From Streptomyces caelestis (GTDB lineage: Bacteria > Actinomycetota > Actinomycetes > Streptomycetales > Streptomycetaceae), in assembly GCF_001279005.1 (NCBI RefSeq), contig NZ_LGCN01000143.1:46624-110623 (forward strand): a DNA stretch of 64,000 bases. Direction: 5' to 3'. Shown here in pieces: positions 9,611 through 17,039 of the stretch. The notes under the pieces are model-generated. The model was not told the origin of the DNA and did not search any database. It saw nothing but the letters and a program-made list of their open reading frames with translations. Positions within the stretch are counted from its first letter, which is position 1. The number at the start of each line of letters is the position of its first letter. A program made the translations under genes and the position numbers.

Positions 9611-10255
9611 TCAGTCGTCGTCGGAGCCGTCGCCCCGGTCGGCCGTGACCTTGCCGCTGCCCGGGTCGACCCGCCAGTCCCGCTCGTCCCCGCCGGAGGC
9701 ACGCGTCTCGGCCTCCCACCCCTTGTCGTCGTCCAGCTCCACCGACGTCACCGTCCCCTCGGCGGCAGCCGCCTCCGCGGCCTCCGCGGCCGACACCGAC
9801 GCCCCCTTCAACGCGGCCCGCACCTCGGCGGCGTCGTCCTCGTCGTCCTTCTGGGCGCCCAGGACCTTGCCGTCGCCCGGGTCGACGCGCACGCTGTGCC
9901 AGGTGTCGCCGCCGCCGAGGACGTCGACCTCCCAGGCCTCGTCGTCCAGCTCGGCGGAGACGGCCGTGCCCGGCGTGTGCTTCAGCGCGGCGGCGATGGC
10001 GTCGGCGGCGGTCACGCCACCGGAGACGGCACGCCCGTCGCGGTCGTCACCCCGGTCGTCGTCATCCCGGTCGTCGTCACCCCGGTCGTCCTCACGGCCC
10101 TCGTCGTCCCGCCGGTCGTCGTCCCCCGCCCGGTTCTCCGCCCGCGCCACCGACGCCGCCCCGTCGTCGTCCCCCGCGACCGCGAGGGCCGTCGCCGTAC
10201 CGCCTCCGACCAGGGCCGCGGCCGTGACGACGGCGATCACGATGTTGCGCTTCAT
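9611..10255 (-). CDS. Secreted protein with two PepSY domains
   Basis: A 214-residue exported protein. The start at 10255 (MKRNIVIAVVTAAALVGGG) follows GGGAGGA at good distance and yields a signal or anchor segment; an upstream in-frame ATG at 10300 would spoil it. Residues 28-75 are an Asp/Arg-rich disordered stretch made of DDRDDD-like runs. Two PepSY-type units follow, each with an 'A..AAL...G...A.ELDDE.WEVDV...DG..W.VRVDPG.GKVL' pattern ending in VDPGDGKV and VDPGSGKV. PepSY modules are linked to peptidase inhibition or metal-binding envelope proteins. It is divergent from a two-component system, its likely regulator. Confidence 0.85.
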   Translation of the reverse strand: MKRNIVIAVVTAAALVGGGTATALAVAGDDDGAASVARAENRAGDDDRRDDEGREDDRGDDDRDDDDRGDDRDGRAVSGGVTAADAIAAALKHTPGTAVSAELDDEAWEVDVLGGGDTWHSVRVDPGDGKVLGAQKDDEDDAAEVRAALKGASVSAAEAAEAAAAEGTVTSVELDDDKGWEAETRASGGDERDWRVDPGSGKVTADRGDGSDDD

Positions 10256-10325
10256 ATGGATTCCTCCCGAGTCGCTGCGTTTCGTGCTGTACGACATCAA
10301 TCTCGCCGACCGACGCTGAGGGGAA

Positions 10326-10352
10326 CCTGAAACCGCCTGAAGGGATCTTCAG
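10326..10352. promoter_or_regulatory. Candidate response-regulator binding site
   Basis: CCTGAA occurs twice ten bases apart (10326 and 10336), and the second copy forms the inverted repeat CTGAAG-GGAT-CTTCAG (10337-10352). A ten-base direct repeat is typical for OmpR-type regulators. The site lies in the 120-base gap between the divergent PepSY gene and the response regulator gene. Confidence 0.45.
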
Positions 10353-10375
10353 CTTCGTTTTGCGACCCTTGCGGC

Positions 10376-11095
10376 ATGCGCCCGCCCGTCACCCACCACC
10401 ACCCCGCCGGAGGCGCTGCGCGCCGCCCCTTCCGACTCCTGATCGTGGAGGACGAGAAACGCCTCGCCCTCTCCCTCGCCAGGGGCCTCACCGCCGAGGG
10501 CCACGCCGTGGACGTCGTCCACGACGGCCGGGAGGGGCTGCACCGGGCCACGGAGGGGACGTACGACCTCCTGATCCTCGACATCATGCTGCCCGGTCTG
10601 AACGGCTACCGCGTCTGCGCGGCCCTGCGCGCCGCCGGCCACGACGTGCCGATCCTGATGCTCACGGCGAAGGACGGGGAGTACGACGAGGCCGAGGGCC
10701 TGGACACCGGCGCCGACGACTACCTCACCAAGCCGTTCTCGTACGTCGTCCTCGTCGCCAGGATCAAGGCGCTGCTGCGCCGCCGGCCGGCCGCCGGGGC
10801 CTCCCCGGTCCATGTGCACGGCGACCTCACGGTGGACACCGCCGCCCGCCGGGTCTTCCTGGACGAGGAGGAGGTGACCCTGACCACCAAGGAGTTCTCG
10901 GTCCTCGAGCATCTGGTGCTGCGGGCCGGCGAGGTGGTCTCCAAGGCCGACATCCTCGAACACGTCTGGGACTTCGCCTACGACGGGGACCCCAACATCG
11001 TCGAGGTCTACATCAGCGCCCTGCGCCGCAAGCTGCGCGCCGGTCTCATCCGGACCGTGCGCGGCGCCGGCTACCGTCTGGAGACGGCGCCGTGA
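10376..11095 (+). CDS. OmpR/PhoB-family response regulator
   Basis: A 239-residue two-domain regulator. The receiver domain has the acidic pocket in LLIVEDE, the phosphorylated Asp69 in LLILDIMLPG and Lys119 in LTKPF; a winged helix of the Trans_reg_C type follows (about residues 145-237), ending with the recognition helix YISALRRKL and the wing RTVRGAGYRLE. The ATG at 10376 has only a weak ribosome site, so the first 15 His/Pro-rich residues are uncertain. It overlaps the kinase gene by GTGA, giving translational coupling. Likely targets are itself and the divergent PepSY gene. Confidence 0.93.
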   Translation: MRPPVTHHHPAGGAARRPFRLLIVEDEKRLALSLARGLTAEGHAVDVVHDGREGLHRATEGTYDLLILDIMLPGLNGYRVCAALRAAGHDVPILMLTAKDGEYDEAEGLDTGADDYLTKPFSYVVLVARIKALLRRRPAAGASPVHVHGDLTVDTAARRVFLDEEEVTLTTKEFSVLEHLVLRAGEVVSKADILEHVWDFAYDGDPNIVEVYISALRRKLRAGLIRTVRGAGYRLETAP

Positions 11096-12516
11096 GCCGC
11101 CTGTTCGGCTCGGTCCGCGCGCGGGCGACGCTCGGCGCCACCCTCGTGGTCGCGGTCGCCCTCGTCGCGGCCGGCACCGCCGTACTGCTGTCCCTGCGTT
11201 CCAACCTGATCGGCGAGGCGGGCACCCAGGCGGAGCGCGCCGCGCGGGCGGTCGCCTCCGAACTCGCCGCCCGGACGCCGTACGACAGACTGTCGGGGCT
11301 GGACGGGGAGGACCGCCCGGTGCAGATCCTCGACGAGGACGGACGGCTGGTCGCGGCGAGCGAGGACCTGGAGCGGATCACCGGCACCGCGACGACCGAC
11401 GTGACGCCGCAGTCCCCGAAGCCGGACGAGGACGACGCCTCCGGCGACGGCTCGGACGACTCGGACGGCTCCGACGAGTCGTTCGCCCCCGGCGAGATCG
11501 CCGACGAGACCACCTTCACCAACGGCTCCGCCACCGTCGACGGCGACACCGAGGACTACCGTTTCGCCGCCCTGGAGGTGGAGACCCCCGACCACGGCCG
11601 CCTCACCGTCCACGCGGGCGCCCCGCTCGCCGCCGAGCACGGCGCCGTACGGACCGCGCTGACCGTGATGCTCATCGGCTTCCCCCTGCTCCTGGTGGTC
11701 GTCGCCGCGGTGACCTGGCTGGTCACCGGCCGTGCCCTGCGCCCGGTGGAGGGCATCCGGAGCGAGATGGCCGCGATCACCGCCTCCGAGGACCTCGCGC
11801 GCCGCGTCCCCGAACCGGCGACCCACGACGAGATCGCCCGTCTCGCCCGCACCACCAACGAGACGCTCGCCGCCCTGGAGGCGTCCGTGGAGCGGCAGCG
11901 GCGGTTCGTCGCCGACGCCTCGCACGAGCTGCGCAGCCCGATCGCGTCCCTGCGCACCCAGCTGGAGGTGGCCGCCGCCCACCCCGAGCTGCTCGACCTG
12001 GACGGCGCCGTCGAGGACACCGTGCGGCTCCAGCGCCTCGCCGCCGATCTGCTGCTGCTCGCCCGGCTGGACGCGGGGGAGCGGCCCGCCGACGCCCGGG
12101 TCGACCTGGCCGCGCTGGCCGGCGAGGAGGCCGCGGGACGCGCGGGTGTGACGGTGGACGCGGAGCCGGCGGAGGTGACCGGATCACGGGGGCAGCTGGG
12201 GCGCGTGCTCGCCAATCTGCTGGACAACGGCGGGCGGCACGCCCGTGAGCGGGTCACCGTGACCGTGCGGCGGGAGGGCGGCTGGGCGGTCCTGGGGGTG
12301 GCCGACGACGGCGACGGGGTGGCCGAGGCCGACCGGGAGCGGATCTTCCAGCGGTTCGTACGGCTGGACGCCGCCCGCAGCCGCGACGACGGCGGCGCGG
12401 GGCTGGGGCTGGCGATCGCGAGGGACGTCGCCGTACGGCACGGCGGGACGCTCACGGCGGGCGCGGCGCCGACCGGCGGAGCCTTGTTCGAACTCCGTCT
12501 GCCGCTAGCCCGCTGA
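11092..12516 (+). CDS. Sensor histidine kinase, partner of the preceding regulator
   Basis: A 474-residue membrane kinase starting at the GTG inside the GTGA overlap with the regulator stop. Two membrane helices (about 15-38 and 190-212) flank an extracytoplasmic loop that holds an unusual Asp/Ser-rich acidic stretch at residues 111-131, reminiscent of cation-sensing kinases. A HAMP segment follows (213-265), then the phosphorylated His278 in ADASHELRSP, an N box NLLDNGGRHA, and G boxes DDGDGV and GAGLGLAIA. The acidic Asp-rich PepSY protein encoded divergently may be its target or an accessory sensor. It ends six bases from a convergent MarR gene. Confidence 0.93.
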   Translation: MSRLFGSVRARATLGATLVVAVALVAAGTAVLLSLRSNLIGEAGTQAERAARAVASELAARTPYDRLSGLDGEDRPVQILDEDGRLVAASEDLERITGTATTDVTPQSPKPDEDDASGDGSDDSDGSDESFAPGEIADETTFTNGSATVDGDTEDYRFAALEVETPDHGRLTVHAGAPLAAEHGAVRTALTVMLIGFPLLLVVVAAVTWLVTGRALRPVEGIRSEMAAITASEDLARRVPEPATHDEIARLARTTNETLAALEASVERQRRFVADASHELRSPIASLRTQLEVAAAHPELLDLDGAVEDTVRLQRLAADLLLLARLDAGERPADARVDLAALAGEEAAGRAGVTVDAEPAEVTGSRGQLGRVLANLLDNGGRHARERVTVTVRREGGWAVLGVADDGDGVAEADRERIFQRFVRLDAARSRDDGGAGLGLAIARDVAVRHGGTLTAGAAPTGGALFELRLPLAR

Positions 12517-12522
12517 GGGACG

Positions 12523-12999
12523 TCAGTGGCGTCCCCGCTGCCCCCGCAGGTGCTCCGCGATGGGCTTGAGGGCCTTGTCGAGCTCGATGAGGGCCTCGGG
12601 GGAGAGCAGGTCGATGAAGTGCCGGCGCACGGACGCCACGTGATGGGGCGCGACCTTCCGCATGGTCTCCAGACCGTGGTCGGTGAGGACCGCGTAGAGC
12701 CCGCGGCGGTCGGACTCGCAGTTCTCCCGCCGCACCAGGTCCGCGTTCTCCATGCGGGTGATCTGGTGCGAGAGGCGGCTCTTGGACTGCATGGTCGCGG
12801 AGGCGAGGTCGCTCATCCGCATCCGCCGGTCCTCCGACTCGGACAGGTTCACCAGGATCTCGTAGTCGTTCATCGTCAGGCCGAACGGCTGCAGATCCTT
12901 CTCGAGCTGGTACGTCAACAGCTTGTTGACCTCCAGGTGGGTGCGCCAGGCGCACTGCTCCGCATTGGTCAGCCAGCGGGTGGCCGTCTCGGTCTCCAT
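12523..12999 (-). CDS. MarR-family transcriptional regulator
   Basis: A 158-residue winged-helix repressor. The core runs from LTMNDYEILVNLSE through the recognition helix region MSDLASATMQSKSRLSHQ to the wing with CESDRRGLYAVLT, the D-x-R-G-motif of the family. Its own promoter region (13000-13060) is unusually AT-rich for this chromosome and contains the small palindrome CCTNAGG, a possible autoregulatory site. The neighbouring AIM24 operon is transcribed in the same direction upstream of it. Ligand unknown. Confidence 0.9.
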   Translation of the reverse strand: METETATRWLTNAEQCAWRTHLEVNKLLTYQLEKDLQPFGLTMNDYEILVNLSESEDRRMRMSDLASATMQSKSRLSHQITRMENADLVRRENCESDRRGLYAVLTDHGLETMRKVAPHHVASVRRHFIDLLSPEALIELDKALKPIAEHLRGQRGRH

Positions 13000-13096
13000 G
13001 AATGAAGTCTACCTAAGGAAGTTGAATGGCGAACTAATAAGGCTTCCGTGTGACGTCGTGCGCAGGCGTTCGATGTCACACCCCGCACATTACCGC

Positions 13097-13873
13097 TCAC
13101 AGCCCGAAGCGACGCTGGAGGTCTCCCAGCTGTCCGGGAAGACGCGGTGCGCCCGCGCCCTGCCCGTGGCCACCCGGAACCCCGCTCCCGGGCACCCCGG
13201 GCTCGTGCGGGGTCACCCCCGTGGCCTGCTCCGCCATCAACGCCTCGGACGACTGGAGGAGCACCGTGCCCGCCCCCACGAACTCGAACTGGTGCTCCTC
13301 GCCGGAGGCCCCGCCGAGGCCCGTCATCGCACGTAGACCGCCCATCACACCGGTCATGTAGCCGTGGTCGTAGTGGTGGCACGGGGAGGGGCAGTCCGCC
13401 CACCCGACCAGCGCCTGCGGGTCCACCCGGATGGGGGGTTCCATGAACACCACCGGACCGTTGGAGGCGGCCACGAACTTCCCGGTTCCGATCAGCGTCA
13501 GGAAACCCGGCACGATCGACTGCTTCAGCGACAGACTTGGCTGAAAAGCCAGCACGTTGCCTGAGCGAATGGTCAGGTTGCCGTCCTCGAGGTCGTACGA
13601 GTTCACGTCGAAGGCCCGGTCGGCGAGGAGCATCTTGCCCGAGCCCTCCGCCACGACCCAGTCGCTCGCGTGCAGAGGCGAATGGAACGACGTACGGACG
13701 AGCCGGTCGAGCCGCCCGTGCCCGATGCCGTTGAAATCGATCGAACCGTAGTAGGCGATCATCTTCCCCTTCTGCATGAACCACTGGGTGCCCTTGAGCT
13801 CCACGCAGAAGGTGTAGGGATCGACGTTGTCGTCGGACGGCAGCGTCATCGGGTCGTGGACGGTGCTGCTCAC
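13097..13873 (-). CDS. AIM24 family protein, third of three
   Basis: A 258-residue soluble beta-rich protein of the AIM24/DUF124 family. It starts at a GTG inside a GTGA overlap with the second AIM24 gene, so the three are co-translated. Recognisable stretches are MIAYYGSIDFNGIG, the glycine-rich GSGKMLLADRAFDV and an IRVDPQALVGW segment near residue 165; the same R/TVDPxAYV segment occurs in both paralogues. A hydrophilic Gly/Pro-rich tail after residue 215 is absent from the other two. The family is named after a yeast mitochondrial inner-membrane organiser; bacterial function is not established. Confidence 0.88.
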   Translation of the reverse strand: MSSTVHDPMTLPSDDNVDPYTFCVELKGTQWFMQKGKMIAYYGSIDFNGIGHGRLDRLVRTSFHSPLHASDWVVAEGSGKMLLADRAFDVNSYDLEDGNLTIRSGNVLAFQPSLSLKQSIVPGFLTLIGTGKFVAASNGPVVFMEPPIRVDPQALVGWADCPSPCHHYDHGYMTGVMGGLRAMTGLGGASGEEHQFEFVGAGTVLLQSSEALMAEQATGVTPHEPGVPGSGVPGGHGQGAGAPRLPGQLGDLQRRFGL

Positions 13874-14520
13874 AGCTTCTCCTCCGATGCCTGGACGTAG
13901 ACGGCGCCGCTGCCGCTCAGCTCCAGCTGGAAGGCCTCGCCGGAGCCCCGGCCCACCATGTCCCGCCAGCCGAGGGCCGTGGACAGCTTGTTGCGGACGT
14001 CGCCGTGGTGGGCGACGTAGGCCTGAGGGTCGACGCGCACCGGCCGCTGCGGGGTGATCGGGAGCTCGATCACCCCTCCGTGGGCCATCACGGCGACCGC
14101 GCCGTGCCCCTTGAGCGAGGTCGTGAAGAGGCCCTGCCCGGAGACCTGCCCCCGGACCATGCCCATCACCCCGCCCTGCGAGCCGAGGAACACCGTGCCC
14201 TGCTCCAGCGTGCCCTCGAAGGCCAGCAGCCGGTCGGCCTCGACGTACAGCGTGTCCCCGGCGAGGTTGATCACCTGGATGTGGTGGCCGCCGTGCCCGA
14301 ACAGGACGGTGCCGCTGCCCTCGACGGTCATCAGGGGCGTGTCCTCGTTCGCCACGCGCCGCCCGATCATCGACATCACCCCGCCCTGCCCGCCGCGCAG
14401 GTTCGGGGTGAAGCCGACCTCGCCCCGGTACGCGAGCATCGCGCCGCGCTGACTGAACAGCCGCTGACCCGGCGACACCGTCGCCTCGATCATCTTCGAG
14501 TTGATCTCCCGGAAGCCCAT
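13870..14520 (-). CDS. AIM24 family protein, second of three
   Basis: A 216-residue paralogue. The start ATG at 14520 lies one base after the TGA of the first gene, and the sequence opens MGFREINSKMIEATV. It contains the family hallmarks: AMLAYRGEVGF, a GxxGxxFxxxxGxH-like glycine-rich core (GSGTVLFGHGGHHI), GLFTTSLKGHGAVAVMA and VRVDPQAYVAHHGDV. An upstream in-frame GTG/ATG would add residues but would overlap the preceding gene without a ribosome site. Function unknown; probably works as a hetero-complex with its two neighbours. Confidence 0.88.
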   Translation of the reverse strand: MGFREINSKMIEATVSPGQRLFSQRGAMLAYRGEVGFTPNLRGGQGGVMSMIGRRVANEDTPLMTVEGSGTVLFGHGGHHIQVINLAGDTLYVEADRLLAFEGTLEQGTVFLGSQGGVMGMVRGQVSGQGLFTTSLKGHGAVAVMAHGGVIELPITPQRPVRVDPQAYVAHHGDVRNKLSTALGWRDMVGRGSGEAFQLELSGSGAVYVQASEEKL

Positions 14521-14521
14521 G

Positions 14522-15154
14522 TCACACGTCCCCCGCGATCGTGTTCCGCTCACTGGGCTGCACGTAGACCAGCCCGTCGCCCTCGAACCGGATCTGGAAG
14601 GCCTCGCCGCCGCCCTCTCCCATCAGCGTGCGGAAGGTCACACCCGACTGGAAGGACTGCCGCAGGTTCCCCTGGTGGGCCACATAGGCGCCGGGGTCGA
14701 CCGTCAGCGGGTACTGCGGGCTGACCCGGAGCAGCACGGCCGGCCCGTCCGACATGATCGCGGCCTGGCCGTGTCCCTCGATCGTGGTCGTGAACAGCCC
14801 GTTTCCCTGCGAGGCCCCGCGCGTCCCCGTGAAACTCGTCCCGGTGCGCAGGCCGCCGTCGGTCGCCAGCAGGTTGCTGGACTCCACGTACAGCTTGTCG
14901 CCCCGCAGGCCCACCAGATTGATCTCGGAGGCACGGTCCGCGAAGAAGCAGGTCCCGTGCCCTTTCACCTCCATCAGCGTCATCTGCTCGCCCGTGAGCC
15001 GCCGGGTCACCATCCCCCGGAGGCCCTCACCGCCACCGCTGAGCTTCTTGAAGGCCATCTCGCCGTCGTACGCGACCATGGAGCCGTTCTTCGCCTTCAC
15101 GGCGTCCCCAGTCATGTCGACGGCGAGCACCTTGCTGCTCTGAAGTCGGAACAT
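14522..15154 (-). CDS. AIM24 family protein, first of three
   Basis: A 210-residue paralogue opening MFRLQSSKVLAVDMTG. It shares with its neighbours the order MVAYDGEMAF, a GHGTCFFAD glycine turn, LYVESSNLLA, NGLFTTTIEGHGQAAIM and LTVDPGAYVAHQGNL, and ends with a short tail. An in-frame GTG six bases upstream (15160) is an alternative start. As the first gene it probably carries the promoter of the operon in the 15155-15369 gap, shared with the divergent DUF3817-like gene. Confidence 0.88.
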   Translation of the reverse strand: MFRLQSSKVLAVDMTGDAVKAKNGSMVAYDGEMAFKKLSGGGEGLRGMVTRRLTGEQMTLMEVKGHGTCFFADRASEINLVGLRGDKLYVESSNLLATDGGLRTGTSFTGTRGASQGNGLFTTTIEGHGQAAIMSDGPAVLLRVSPQYPLTVDPGAYVAHQGNLRQSFQSGVTFRTLMGEGGGEAFQIRFEGDGLVYVQPSERNTIAGDV

Positions 15155-15369
15155 CGCCACACCCGTGACGGTATCCGCACCGCCGCCCCCGCCGACAGAT
15201 CCCGAAGGGGGAGTCGGTCCCTGAACGGACCCTTAGGGGCCGACCGGCCGGACGGGACCCCCTCCGGTGATCGCGGGACGCCGTTTGCCACAATGGCGTG
15301 ACGCTTGTGCGTGCGTTCACAAGCCGTCCGACCCGTCGACGCCGACGTCTCTCCCACCGAAGGTGACTC

Positions 15370-15714
15370 GTGGACATCAAGACCGCCTCCGCCCTCCGCC
15401 GCCTCCGCCTGGTCTCGGGCCCCGAAGCGATCTCGTTCCTGCTGCTGCTCGTCTGCTCGGTCCTGAAGCGGACGACCGACTTCAACGCCGTCCCGGTGAT
15501 GGGCGCGGTCCACGGCTTCCTCTTCGTCCTCTACGTGCTCTTCTGGGCCGACGCCTGGAACCGCGCCAAGTGGCCGCTGAAGACCGCCGCCTTCTACTTC
15601 CTGATGTCGGTCCTGCCGGCCGGCGGCTTCTTCGCCGAGCGCCGGCTCAAGCGCGAGGCCGAGGACGCGGTGATCGCCTCCCGCGCCCGCACCGAGGGCG
15701 TGGTGAACGCGTGA
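15370..15714 (+). CDS. DUF3817-like small membrane protein
   Basis: A 114-residue integral membrane protein with three predicted membrane helices (about 17-35, 42-62 and 70-90). The motif pattern [22 protein letters not shown] and a final AERRLKRE charged tail is that of the DUF3817 (YdzA-like) family. The GTG start at 15370 follows a GAAGG ribosome site. It overlaps the next gene by GTGA, so the two are translationally coupled. A second member of the same family is encoded at 16628. Role unknown. Confidence 0.85.
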   Translation: MDIKTASALRRLRLVSGPEAISFLLLLVCSVLKRTTDFNAVPVMGAVHGFLFVLYVLFWADAWNRAKWPLKTAAFYFLMSVLPAGGFFAERRLKREAEDAVIASRARTEGVVNA

Positions 15715-16031
15715 TCGTCGCCTTCTCCGTGACGCCGCTGGGCGTCGGCGAGGACGTGGGGGAGTACGTCGCCGACGCCGTGCGGGTGGTCCGCGCATCC
15801 GGCCTGCCGAACCGCACCGACGCCATGTTCACCTCGATCGAGGGTGACTGGGACGAGGTCATGGACGTGGTGAAGCGCGCCGTGGCCGCGGTGGAGGCAC
15901 GCGCGCCGCGCGTCTCCCTGGTCCTCAAGGCGGACATCCGCCCGGGAGTGGAGGACGGACTCACCTCCAAGGTGGAGACCGTCGAGCGACATCTGGCGCA
16001 CGGTGACGGACGGCCGCGGACCGATGAGTGA
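15711..16031 (+). CDS. MTH1187-family thiamine-binding-like protein
   Basis: A 106-residue ferredoxin-like fold protein. The start is the GTG in the GTGA overlap with the upstream membrane protein, giving [20 protein letters not shown]; the SVTPLG opening, a later [12 protein letters not shown] and [10 protein letters not shown] are typical of the MTH1187/YkoF-like family, which binds thiamine in some members. The 14-residue tail after VETVERHL is variable. Coupling to a DUF3817 membrane protein is a recurring arrangement, but a shared function is not known. Confidence 0.85.
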   Translation: MIVAFSVTPLGVGEDVGEYVADAVRVVRASGLPNRTDAMFTSIEGDWDEVMDVVKRAVAAVEARAPRVSLVLKADIRPGVEDGLTSKVETVERHLAHGDGRPRTDE

Positions 16032-16074
16032 GACGGGGCTGACCGGCATATGACCGGCCGGTAGGGTCTGGTCC

Positions 16075-16584
16075 GTGCCGAAGCCGCTCAGTCTCTCGTT
16101 CGATCCCATCGCCCGCGCCGACGAGCTCTGGAAGCAGCGCTGGGGAAGTGTGCCGTCGATGGCCGCGATCACCTCGATCATGCGGGCGCAACAGATCCTG
16201 CTGGCCGAGGTGGACGCGGTCGTCAAACCGTACGGGCTCACGTTCGCGCGGTACGAGGCCCTGGTGCTGCTGACCTTCTCCAAGTCGGGCGAGCTGCCGA
16301 TGTCCAAGATCGGCGAGCGGCTCATGGTGCACCCCACGTCGGTGACGAACACCGTGGACCGCCTGGTCCGCTCGGGTCTGGTCGCCAAGCGCCCCAACCC
16401 CAACGACGGCCGCGGCACCCTCGCGACCATCACCGACAGGGGCCGCGAGGTGGTCGAGTCCGCCACCCGCGACCTGATGGCCATGGACTTCGGCCTGAGC
16501 GCCTACGACGCCGAGGAGTGCGGCGAACTCTTCGCCATGCTCCGTCCGCTGCGGCTGGCGGCGGGGGACTTCGCGGAGGACTGA
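16075..16584 (+). CDS. MarR-family transcriptional regulator
   Basis: A 169-residue winged-helix protein with a GTG start, opening MPKPLSLSFDPIARADELW. The DNA-binding core includes LTFARYEALVLLTFSKSGELPMSK, the recognition region MVHPTSVTNTVDRLVRSG, and the wing PNPNDGRGTLATIT. It lies 43 bases after the MTH1187 gene and the same distance ahead of a second DUF3817-like gene, with icmA next. It is therefore a reasonable candidate for the protein that reads the palindrome in front of icmA, although that is only positional evidence. Confidence 0.9.
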   Translation: MPKPLSLSFDPIARADELWKQRWGSVPSMAAITSIMRAQQILLAEVDAVVKPYGLTFARYEALVLLTFSKSGELPMSKIGERLMVHPTSVTNTVDRLVRSGLVAKRPNPNDGRGTLATITDRGREVVESATRDLMAMDFGLSAYDAEECGELFAMLRPLRLAAGDFAED

Positions 16585-16627
16585 CCCGGGACAAGATCTC
16601 CCGGAACGGGTCGTTACGCTCGACTCC

Positions 16628-16960
16628 ATGAAGAAGAGCGTGTTCACCCGCTACCGGATCATGGCCTACGTCACCGGTGTCCTCCTCGTCGCGCTGACCT
16701 TCGGCATGATCGGCAAGTACGTGCTCGACATGGGTGGCGCGGCCGACTTCACGCAGGTGGTCAGCATCGCCCACGGCTGGCTCTACGTGGTCTACCTGAT
16801 CTTCGCCTTCGACCTGGGGTCCAAGCTGAAGTGGCCGGTGAAGAAGCAGCTGTGGGTGCTGCTCGCCGGCACCGTCCCCACCGCCGCGTTCTTCGTGGAG
16901 CGCCGGATCAGCCGCGAGCTGGAGGGCGAGGTCGCGGACGAGGCCCCCGCGGTCGCGTAA
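16628..16960 (+). CDS. DUF3817-like small membrane protein, second copy
   Basis: A 110-residue membrane protein opening MKKSVFTRYRIMAYVTGV, with three hydrophobic helices and the characteristic AHGWLYVVYLIFAFDLGSK and FFVERRISRE sequences that parallel [17 protein letters not shown] and [10 protein letters not shown] in the copy at 15370. The two are diverged paralogues flanking a MarR gene. The acidic C-terminal tail is variable. Role unknown. Confidence 0.85.
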   Translation: MKKSVFTRYRIMAYVTGVLLVALTFGMIGKYVLDMGGAADFTQVVSIAHGWLYVVYLIFAFDLGSKLKWPVKKQLWVLLAGTVPTAAFFVERRISRELEGEVADEAPAVA

Positions 16961-17007
16961 CGCGTCTCACCGCCGTACGGAGCAGCGTGCGGCGGTCTCC
17001 CATCGAC

Positions 17008-17031
17008 ATTTACTAGGACGTCCTAGTAAAT
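17008..17031. promoter_or_regulatory. Perfect 24-bp palindrome, probable operator of icmA
   Basis: The arm ATTTACTAGGAC is followed directly by its exact reverse complement, with no spacer. The site ends nine bases before the icmA start codon and is strikingly AT-rich at its outer ends. The gap behind the preceding gene is only 79 bases, so it must lie in or next to the promoter and would block transcription or initiation when bound by a dimeric regulator. Confidence 0.75.
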
Positions 17032-17039
17032 TCGAAGGC

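Noticed and set aside
10360..11091. Upstream extension of the sensor kinase frame
   Set aside because: It overlaps the response regulator and lacks features; the GTGA junction gives the real start.
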